From positions 1 through 7,660 of the forward strand of contig JAFGKO010000358.1 in assembly GCA_016928525.1 (NCBI GenBank): DNA of 7,660 nucleotides, read 5' to 3'. How positions within the stretch are numbered: the first letter of the stretch is position 1; every line of letters starts with the position of its first letter. Under the pieces are notes generated by a model. That model made no database searches and had not been told where the DNA came from. It worked only from the letters and a program-made list of their open reading frames with translations. The translations under genes and the position numbers were made by a program. Source of the stretch: Anaerolineales bacterium. Lineage in GTDB: Bacteria > Chloroflexota > Anaerolineae > Anaerolineales > Villigracilaceae. Below, piece by piece: positions 7,289-7,660 of the stretch.

Positions 7289-7660
7289 GAAGGCCCGGCC
7301 GTTTGCTCCTTCCTCGCATGTACAACCAGCAGCTCCTGCTTGATCCCCTCCCACGCCGGCCCGGATAGCGGATACCAATGCAGGACCACGAAGCACAGGA
7401 AGAGCAGCACGCCGGTCGCGAAGCTCCACCCCATCAGGATGCCCGTCTCCGCCGCGGCGGACTGTGCCCCCTTCGCCAGTGTCTGATCGTAGCCGTAGCG
7501 CGTGAGGAACCAAAGGAAGACCGCCTGCGCCAGGCTGATGGCGGGCTTGGTGATGAAGCTGTTCACCCCCGCATACATCCCCTCACGCCGCAGGCCGGTG
7601 CGGTGCTCATCCATGTCCACCACGTCGCCGTTCATCAGCGGGATCAGGTACATGCCGCCG
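7282..7660 (-). CDS. GPH-family (MFS_2) sugar/cation symporter, C-terminal end (5' end outside window)
   Basis: This is the last 125 codons of a 12-helix membrane transporter of the glycoside-pentoside-hexuronide:cation symporter family, which carries sugars into the cell with sodium or protons. The frame continues past the right edge, since the two codons before the ATG at 7653 are also open, so the true start is outside. Family signs are the cytoplasmic loop PLMNGDVVDMDEHRTGLRREG, with its acidic and Arg pattern, followed by a membrane helix (about visible ORF residues 34-51 counted from that Met), a loop, and a last helix (about 71-93). The short tail HWYPLSGPAWEGIKQEL resembles the YPL...I..EL ending common in the family. 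The TAA stop lies within the 3' end of the convergent metallopeptidase gene. The substrate cannot be told from this fragment. It is unrelated in function to restriction and probably marks the flanking host chromosome. Confidence 0.85.
   Translation of the reverse strand, partial: GGMYLIPLMNGDVVDMDEHRTGLRREGMYAGVNSFITKPAISLAQAVFLWFLTRYGYDQTLAKGAQSAAAETGILMGWSFATGVLLFLCFVVLHWYPLSGPAWEGIKQELLVVHARKEQTAGPSQ

Noticed and set aside
7289..7305. Possible terminator hairpin in the GC-rich AGGCCCGGCC stretch after the peptidase stop
   Set aside because: The palindrome is only a few base pairs long, has no T-tract on either side, and lies inside the transporter coding region.

Overview
The window is bacterial, moderately GC-rich and almost entirely coding. 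Five genes on the + strand run head to tail from the left edge to 7288 with almost no intergenic DNA. A sixth gene enters from the right edge on the - strand. Nothing in the sequence places the organism below the level of Bacteria. There are no tRNAs, rRNAs, transposases, integrases or CRISPR repeats, and no intergenic stretch is longer than about 20 bases.

Layout: 1-1314 is the C-terminal part of a long-form type I DNA methyltransferase subunit (HsdM); its start and catalytic motifs lie off the left edge. It overlaps by 10 bases the specificity subunit HsdS (1305-2585). After a 19-base gap with a strong GGAGG site comes a 308-residue nuclease (2605-3531) with a NucS/RecB-type PD-(D/E)XK domain and an N-terminal domain that resembles PUA/EVE-like readers. 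Two bases later HsdR begins (3534-6569), the motor and nuclease subunit of the type I complex. Two bases after that comes a YgjP/SprT-like zinc metallopeptidase (6572-7288). The - strand gene (7282-7660) is the 3' end of a GPH-family (MFS_2) sugar/cation symporter. It converges on the operon and overlaps the peptidase gene by 7 bases.

How the genes fit together: HsdM2-HsdS should methylate a bipartite target, and HsdR2-HsdM2-HsdS should translocate and cut unmodified invading DNA. The two inserted genes are co-transcribed and probably translationally coupled to the core, so they are candidate accessory parts. The nuclease may act on DNA whose modification differs from the host pattern. The peptidase may control subunit turnover. 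Both roles are inferred.

The most unusual observation is that the two target-recognition halves of HsdS are near copies of each other: about 67% identical over 165 residues without a gap, at a 203-residue period. Ordinary HsdS proteins carry two unrelated domains. This predicts a nearly palindromic bipartite recognition sequence. The two recognition domains are also AT-rich islands in a GC-rich operon.
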